This document shows, one piece after another, positions 56,961-61,643 of a stretch of 61,643 nucleotides of DNA. The DNA comes from an uncultured Clostridia bacterium. GTDB taxonomy: Bacteria > Bacillota > Clostridia > UMGS1883. The stretch covers positions 1 through 61,643 of the forward strand of contig CAKSNY010000010.1 of assembly GCA_934476455.1 (NCBI GenBank), given 5' to 3'. Numbering within the stretch: position 1 is the first letter of the stretch; each line of letters opens with the position of its first letter. The translations under genes and the position numbers were made by a program. Below the pieces are notes generated by a model. That model did no database searches, was not told the origin of the DNA, and saw nothing but the letters and a program-made list of their open reading frames with translations.

Positions 56961-59336
56961 ATGCAGGAGCGTTCATTAAAAATACTTGAATTTGATACCG
57001 TCCGCCGTATGCTGGCAGAGCTTTGCGTTTGCGGCGGTGCGCGGGACGCGGCGCTGTCGCTTACCCCGTGTACCGATATTTACGGGGCACGCGCAAATCT
57101 CAGGCTTACAGGCGAGGCAGAGATGCTTATAATAAAAAAAGGGCTGCCGCCGATTGTTCCTCTTAAGGATATAACCGCCGCCGCAAAGCGTGCGGCAGCC
57201 GGCGGCACGCTGTCTATGAGTGAGCTTTTAAGAGCAGCACACGTGCTTGGCTGTGCGCGCTCTCTTTTGTCGTATTCTTCGGACTTTTCCGAAAAACCCG
57301 AATTTTCGTCCGTATATCCGCTTTTTTCTTCTCTTACGGAGAATAAACACCTTGAAAAGCAGCTTATAAGCGCGATTATAAGTGAGGAGGAGCTGTCTGA
57401 CGACGCCTCTCCGAATTTGTCGGCGCTTCGCCGCAAAATGCGCGGTGTAAATGCCAAGGTGCGCGAGGTTTTAAACGGTATGATTCATTCCCCCGTATAT
57501 TCGCAATATTTGCAGGACGCCATCGTTACCACGCGCGGCGGACGGTATGTAATCCCGGTAAAAAGCGAAAACAAAGCGCAGATTCCGGGCATTGTACACG
57601 ATACCTCAGCAAGCGGTGCAACGCTTTTTGTAGAGCCTATGACCTGTGTTGAACACGGCAACCGTATGCGTGCGCTTATGGCGGAGGAAAAGGCAGAAAC
57701 AGAGCGTATCCTGCGCGAATTCTCCGCACTGGTCGGCGAATGTGCACCGGCGCTCATACGTGACTACGCCATTATAACAGAGCTTGATTTTATATTTGCA
57801 AAGGGCAGCCTTTCGCGCAAGCTGAACGCAACGGAGCCTATCCTTAATTCCGACGGAATTATAAACATAAAGTGCGGCAGGCATCCGCTTATAGACCCTG
57901 CCAAGGTTGTTCCTACGGATATTTACCTCGGGAAAGACTTTGACACGCTTGTCATTACAGGGCCGAATACCGGCGGAAAAACAGTATCTCTTAAAACCTT
58001 GGGGCTTTTCACGCTTATGGCGCAGGCGGGGCTTTTTGTGCCGTGTTCCTCGGGCAGCACGCTTGCCGTTTTTGAAAATGTGTTTGCAGATATAGGGGAC
58101 GAACAGTCAATCGAGCAATCGCTTAGCACGTTCTCGGCACATATGACAAACATCACAAAAATACTTGAAAACACCGATTATAAGTCGCTTGTTCTGTTTG
58201 ACGAGCTTTGCTCCGGAACGGACCCCGTAGAGGGCGCCGCCCTTGCAATCGCCATACTTGAGCACGCGCGCTCTCTCGGTGCGAAAATAGCTGCAACCAC
58301 CCACTACAGCGAACTTAAGCTGTATGCGCTTTCCACAGACCGTGTGGAAAATGCCGCCTGCGAGTTTGACGTTGCAAGCCTCAGACCTACCTACAATCTT
58401 CTTATAGGTATTCCCGGAAAGAGCAACGCCTTCGCCATATCAAAGCGGCTTGGACTTGACGAAAGCATAATAAGCCATGCCCAAACGCTTCTTACAAACG
58501 ACAACACACGTTTTGAAGATGTAATAGCAACCCTTGAAAAACGCAGTGCCGAGGCTAAAAAGCACCTTTTTGCCGCAAACAAAGCAAACGTGCAGTCGCA
58601 AAAAACACTTGCCGACAGCCAAAAAGAGCTTGACGCCGCACGCGCCCGCCGTGAAGAGATACTGTCTGCCGCACGGCGTGACGCAAAGCAAATTTACGAC
58701 CGCGCCAAAGCGGAATCCGACAGAATTGTTCACCAAATGCAAAAGCTTTTGGAAAATGCCTCCGAGGAAAGCCGCCGCAAAGCCGAGGAGGGGCGGCGCG
58801 AGCTTAAGCGCAGCGCCGACGATATGGCGTATGCCGCTTCCGGGGATGTGTTTACCTCCCATGCCGAAAAAAAGCTTGACCCCGCAAAGCTTACCTTAGG
58901 TCAAGCCGTAGAGGTAACAACAATGAACCAAACAGGGAACATTCTCACCCTGCCCGATAAAAAGGGCGATTTAACCGTACAGGTCGGCATATTAAAAATA
59001 CGCACAAATATAACGGCGCTTGCCGCCGCACCAAAAGCGAAGAAAAACAAAAAAAATGTGCAAAGCACCTATGTTTCCACCGGCGGAAGCACCGTTAAAA
59101 ACGAGCTTGACCTGCGCGGTGAAACGGTTGACGACGCACTGTTTCTGCTTGACAAATATCTTGACGACGCCTCTCTTATGCATTACGAAACGGTAAGCAT
59201 TATTCACGGCAAGGGTACCGGCGCATTAAAAAATGCCGTCGGCGAAATGCTTAGGCACCACCCGCACGCAAAAAGCTACCGCCCCGGGCGCTACGGCGAG
59301 GGCGACGGAGGGGTAACAATTGTTGAAATAAAGTAA
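56961..59336 (+). CDS. mutS2: endonuclease/recombination protein MutS2
   Basis: A 791-aa protein, the usual MutS2 length. N-terminal core (LEFDTVRRMLAELCVCGGAR), a long helical clamp, then the ATPase with ITGPNTGGKTVSLKTLGLFT, Walker B LVLFDELCSGTDPVEGAALA and CATTHYSEL-like AATTHYSELKLYAL. A C-terminal Smr nuclease domain has ELDLRGETVDDALFLLDKYL and IIHGKGTGALKNAVGEML. MutS2 limits recombination and can split collided ribosomes in Firmicutes. ATG follows AAGGAAGG. Confidence 0.96.
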   Translation: MQERSLKILEFDTVRRMLAELCVCGGARDAALSLTPCTDIYGARANLRLTGEAEMLIIKKGLPPIVPLKDITAAAKRAAAGGTLSMSELLRAAHVLGCARSLLSYSSDFSEKPEFSSVYPLFSSLTENKHLEKQLISAIISEEELSDDASPNLSALRRKMRGVNAKVREVLNGMIHSPVYSQYLQDAIVTTRGGRYVIPVKSENKAQIPGIVHDTSASGATLFVEPMTCVEHGNRMRALMAEEKAETERILREFSALVGECAPALIRDYAIITELDFIFAKGSLSRKLNATEPILNSDGIINIKCGRHPLIDPAKVVPTDIYLGKDFDTLVITGPNTGGKTVSLKTLGLFTLMAQAGLFVPCSSGSTLAVFENVFADIGDEQSIEQSLSTFSAHMTNITKILENTDYKSLVLFDELCSGTDPVEGAALAIAILEHARSLGAKIAATTHYSELKLYALSTDRVENAACEFDVASLRPTYNLLIGIPGKSNAFAISKRLGLDESIISHAQTLLTNDNTRFEDVIATLEKRSAEAKKHLFAANKANVQSQKTLADSQKELDAARARREEILSAARRDAKQIYDRAKAESDRIVHQMQKLLENASEESRRKAEEGRRELKRSADDMAYAASGDVFTSHAEKKLDPAKLTLGQAVEVTTMNQTGNILTLPDKKGDLTVQVGILKIRTNITALAAAPKAKKNKKNVQSTYVSTGGSTVKNELDLRGETVDDALFLLDKYLDDASLMHYETVSIIHGKGTGALKNAVGEMLRHHPHAKSYRPGRYGEGDGGVTIVEIK

Positions 59337-59376
59337 AAATGTGGGATGTCACCAATTTGGGCGGCATCCCACATTT
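59337..59376. terminator. bidirectional terminator after mutS2
   Basis: A 12-bp stem AAATGTGGGATG / CATCCCACATTT (59337-59348 with 59365-59376) between the convergent mutS2 and the CysE-like pseudogene; it touches the latter's stop. Confidence 0.8.
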
Positions 59377-59921
59377 TATACCGTATGATTGATATACCCT
59401 TTTGTAGCATCTTCACGCGGAATAATTTTCGCCGGGTTTCCAATTACAATTGAATGTGGCGGAACGTCAAAGTTCACAAATGTAAGAGATGCTATAAGCA
59501 CATCGTCACCTATTTTAACATTTCCTACAATCACGGCATTTGTCCCAATCCAACAGTTATTTCCGATGACCGGTGTCCCTTTTCTCCCCCCTCTATTTTC
59601 CTGTCCTATTATTACCCCTGTTGAAATATTCACATTTCTGCCTATAACTGTTCTGTAGTTTATTATAATTCTTCCTGTGTGTCCTATATAAAAGCCCTCT
59701 CCTATTTGTGTTTTTGCGGGTATTTGGATTTATGTTTTTGTCGATAGATGTCGAAGTCTTATCTTATAATATAGTTCCATTACGGCATTTTGGCAACTTT
59801 GCTGCTTTCTTAGTACTGATAAATATTTCAACTCCACGGGTCGAAGCAATCTATCCCTTAACGTTTCTTTACGCTTCCCGTAAAATCTATGTAAATCTTT
59901 TTCAAATATTGTGTTTGCCAT
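59376..59921 (-). pseudogene. serine O-acetyltransferase-like gene with one in-frame stop
   Basis: Read on the minus strand from ATG 59921 (MANTIFEKDLHRFYG, with GGTGGTG upstream) the product is CysE/capsule acetyltransferase-like. It is continuous in one frame except for a TAA at 59730-59732, between RLRHLSTKT and IQIPAKTQIGEGFYIGHTG. The following left-handed beta-helix is normal: GFYIGHTGRIIINYRTVIG, GTPVIGNNCWIGTNAVIVGN and the C-terminal GNPAKIIPRE. An 85-aa restart at GTG/ATG is unlikely to be active. It is either a recent nonsense mutation or a sequencing error. Confidence 0.8.
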
Positions 59922-59937
59922 TTTTTTTACACCACCG

Positions 59938-60060
59938 TTATTCATTTTCTTTTAATATCATAAACCCCAGCCTGTGCATTTGTATGTCGGGCGACATCCT
60001 GTCACCGTTTATAATATTTACATATTCTTTGCCGTTTGCAAAATACAGCCGGGAAAACAC
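59938..60060 (-). pseudogene. gene end (40 aa) upstream of the CysE-like gene
   Basis: On the minus strand a short frame reads VFSRLYFANGKEYV, then DRMSPDIQMHRLGFMILKEN to a TAA at 59938-59940. The pattern looks protein-like and lies where a co-transcribed polysaccharide gene would end. In-frame TGA and TAA stops lie directly upstream and no ribosome site is seen. It is probably the 3' remnant of a gene; the family is not recognised. Confidence 0.4.
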
Positions 60061-60249
60061 ATCTTATCAATCGGCAAAATTTATTTATAAAGCGCCGTTT
60101 CGGCGATTGTTTTAATTTTTTCATATCCGAAGCCCCCGCGCCCTTGCGCAAGCCCCGTTTTCCTACCCGTTTTTTGTTAAAACCGCGCATTTGCTATGCC
60201 GTTTTCACGCGCGTTTTCCTTGCGCGTTTTCCGCCGGTGTACGTTTTCT
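60061..60249. other. short stretch with no supported gene
   Basis: Base composition and short frames here do not resemble the intact neighbours. Small basic frames on both strands lack ribosome sites. It is probably degraded sequence between the CysE-like operon remnant and the DUF2752 gene. Confidence 0.5.
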
Positions 60250-60585
60250 CTATGCACCCAAAAGCTTGAAAATATAGTAAATAAAATTCATAATAAGTAC
60301 GGCGGCGGCAAAAATATCGCACACTTTTTTTGTTCCGAAGGCGTGCCTGTGTATCAGCAAAAATACCGAAACAACACACGGCAATGCAAACGGATTGTAT
60401 TTAAAATACATATCAAAATCCCCGCGTAAAAGAGATAAAATTGATCTTGTCATACCGCAGGTAGGACAGTTTATACCGATTATTGCTTTTATGGGACATG
60501 TAATATCAAAAAACCGGCACATCAAAAAATACAATGTGCCGGCTGCAATAACCAAAAGATGTTTTTTGATTATGCTTCTTATCAT
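60250..60585 (-). CDS. DUF2752 membrane protein
   Basis: A 111-aa protein with four hydrophobic segments and the DUF2752 motif NCPTCGMTRSILSLLRGD. Its ATG overlaps the stop of the TM2 gene (TGATG), so the two are coupled. The Cys pair may bind metal or form a disulfide. Function unknown; DUF2752 and TM2 genes are often neighbours. Confidence 0.85.
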   Translation of the reverse strand: MIRSIIKKHLLVIAAGTLYFLMCRFFDITCPIKAIIGINCPTCGMTRSILSLLRGDFDMYFKYNPFALPCVVSVFLLIHRHAFGTKKVCDIFAAAVLIMNFIYYIFKLLGA

Positions 60586-60920
60586 CAGATAAGAGCCATA
60601 ATCTTATTAAAGTTCAGGTCTTTTGCTTTTTTCTGTATTGAGAACCAGTCAATAATTGTGAGAATGCCGCAGCAACCCGCTGTGAGGAGCTTCAAGATTC
60701 CCATTCCGGTATCGCCTATCATAAAGCGATCAATGCCAAGACTTCCCAAAAAGATAGAAACAAGCAAAATAGTCATAGGATCTTTAAGTTCAACTGTGGA
60801 AATAATAGAAAACTTTTCTTCATCAATAGTTTTCAATTTGTCCTTAAGATACATTATTTTTTCTTCCGGAAAGTATTTTTGGTTGGTCATGATGTACATA
60901 TCAATTTTTTGTTGATCCAT
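60585..60920 (-). CDS. TM2 domain protein
   Basis: A 111-aa protein; ATG 60920 (MDQQKIDMYIMTNQKYF) follows GGGTG. A charged N-terminal half (PEEKIMYLKDKLKTIDEEK) is followed by a TM2 domain: ILLVSIFLGSLGIDRFMIGD and GILKLLTAGCCGILTIIDWF, with the conserved GxxGxDRF turn. Membrane location is expected; role unknown. Confidence 0.85.
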   Translation of the reverse strand: MDQQKIDMYIMTNQKYFPEEKIMYLKDKLKTIDEEKFSIISTVELKDPMTILLVSIFLGSLGIDRFMIGDTGMGILKLLTAGCCGILTIIDWFSIQKKAKDLNFNKIMALI

Positions 60921-60944
60921 ATTAAACACCCAATTCTCTATATA

Positions 60945-61080
60945 TTTGGCAAATATGCTACCATAATTATACTGTACACGAAGAATGGCGCAGTGTCAAG
61001 AGTTTTAACTAAATTTAATCGTATCCGGCAAATTTTTTTCATGCAGACAAACGGATAAATTTGCGAAGCAGTGTTCCCGG
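60945..61080. other. intergenic, no gene seen
   Basis: AT-rich spacer upstream of the TM2 gene. A minus-strand promoter for TM2-DUF2752 would be expected here, but I see no clear -35/-10 pair. Confidence 0.4.
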
Positions 61081-61090
61081 TTATACTTAA

Positions 61091-61328
61091 CTATTGCTTA
61101 GTCTGTGCTGTATAAAGCGCCTGCACCTTTAAGCCAAAATTTCTCATGACATATTCTTCGGTTTTCATGCGTTGCCCTGCTTTCAGCCGATATAGGTTCA
61201 GGCTCGTCAAGGCTAAGTTTCACCTTTATGACGTCATCGGGAGTTTTTCTGCACAAAAGAACAACCGTTTCCACATGGCACGATACTTTCTGATTGATGT
61301 TAGAAAGCCTGCCCGTTCCCGGAAACAT
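61091..61328 (-). pseudogene. remnant of a 23S rRNA uracil-C5 methyltransferase (RlmD-like) C-terminus
   Basis: On the minus strand HVETVVLLCRKTPDDVIKVK followed by LSLDEPEPISAESRATHEN matches the C-terminal tail found in Firmicute RlmD/RumA proteins. A frameshift follows: the next piece, TEEYVMRNFGLKVQALYTAQ, continues in another frame to a TAG at 61091-61093. Upstream, after a DMFP motif, the reading frame is stopped and an odd GRLSNINQKVSC stretch is inserted. It is a broken fragment, not a working gene. Confidence 0.6.
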
Positions 61329-61643
61329 ATCCTATCAAAGCGGAAACAAGTCCACGCTTACCAAAAATCTGAATTCACAGCGTAAATCTGTCTATTTTGG
61401 GGCAGCAAAATCGAGGTCTTAACTGTTGAAGTATTTGGGAAACAGTCGATATACACATTTGCTATGGTGGCGCTTTTCGCCCCCAAATAGTGAAAGTGGG
61501 GGCACTTTCTGCCCCCATTCAGGAAATGTTGCTAAAATACTGTTTAGATTTATCATACATACAAAATGGAAGTTATCTATTTCTCCTCTTCGTTAAGACC
61601 TAGTTCATTACATATTACTTGCTATCCCTGATACCTTATTCTT
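61329..61643 (-). other. degraded sequence at the window end
   Basis: No supportable gene. On the minus strand the last 70 bases encode RIRYQG, a TAG, then QVICNELGLNEEEK and a stop (61577-61579), which looks like the broken 3' end of a gene entering from the right. The sequence between is non-coding in appearance, with a CCCCCA/TGGGGG-rich patch near 61480-61520. Confidence 0.35.

Noticed and set aside
59730..59732. Stop-codon recoding in the CysE-like gene
   Set aside because: All intact genes in the window use TAA, TAG and TGA as normal stops, so a point mutation or sequence error is simpler.

Overview
The window looks like chromosome from a spore-forming anaerobic Clostridia (Oscillospirales-like Firmicute): spoIVB sits next to spo0A, a PdaA-type cortex deacetylase follows, promoters are strong sigma-A (TTGACA/TATAAT), Shine-Dalgarno sites are AGGAGG-like with frequent TTG/GTG starts, and redox and glycolytic genes are anaerobe-type (NfnAB, a PPi-type phosphofructokinase). 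No species can be named from the sequence alone.

Layout. (1) 1-21260: a compact podovirus-like prophage, almost all on the minus strand. A LexA-like repressor (20592-21200, plus strand) faces a leftward operon: two small genes, terminase small and large, portal, a Prp-type cysteine protease, scaffold, N4-gp56-type capsid, collagen-like protein, connector-size protein, nozzle-like protein, a 59-aa protein, an ejection-like protein, tail fibres, holin and a two-catalytic-domain endolysin. Two independently promoted cargo units sit in or next to it: nfnAB (6539-8777, own promoter and terminator) inside the structural genes, and a C39-like peptidase plus lipoprotein cassette (664-2147), part of which is duplicated at the window's left edge. 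No integrase or replication gene is visible. (2) 21639-21725: tRNA-Leu(CAA). (3) 21840-27134: rpsO, pnp, an M16 peptidase and murF. (4) 27381-31221: cardiolipin synthase, an LRR/stalk-domain surface protein and an amidase, with hairpin-rich spacer DNA. (5) 31301-36084: NusG_II protein, Gx transporter, HD dNTPase-like protein, gltX and capA, closely packed. (6) 36088-36586 is a repeat element with a second foldback element nested in it; a shorter copy lies at 50502-50650. (7) 36662-42664 (minus): serC-serA, two half-size TauE-like proteins translationally coupled to spo0A, spoIVB and pdaA. (8) 42745-46788 (minus): a protein-export block (yajC, TIGR04086-like, secD, secF). (9) 47022-50381: an APC permease and a Zur/ZnuCB-like metal operon with a Fur-type box. 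(10) 50656-59336: membrane protein, proS, ATP-type pfkA, dgt, PPi-type pfk and mutS2. (11) 59340-61643: a decaying region with a CysE-like gene interrupted by one stop, gene ends, an intact TM2/DUF2752 pair and a frameshifted RlmD-like remnant.

How the parts work together. RecA-stimulated self-cleavage of the repressor should open a TTGACA-17-TATACT promoter that leads almost directly into DNA packaging and capsid assembly. The phage protease Prp has a plausible substrate in the same operon, because the capsid N-terminus carries an L27-like cleavage motif. The nfnAB cargo could couple NADH, ferredoxin and NADPH pools in the lysogen, but its terminator should be polar on the tail-fibre and lysis genes unless it is read through. 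The rest is core chromosome: RNA decay, wall synthesis, sporulation control, secretion, zinc uptake and glycolysis.
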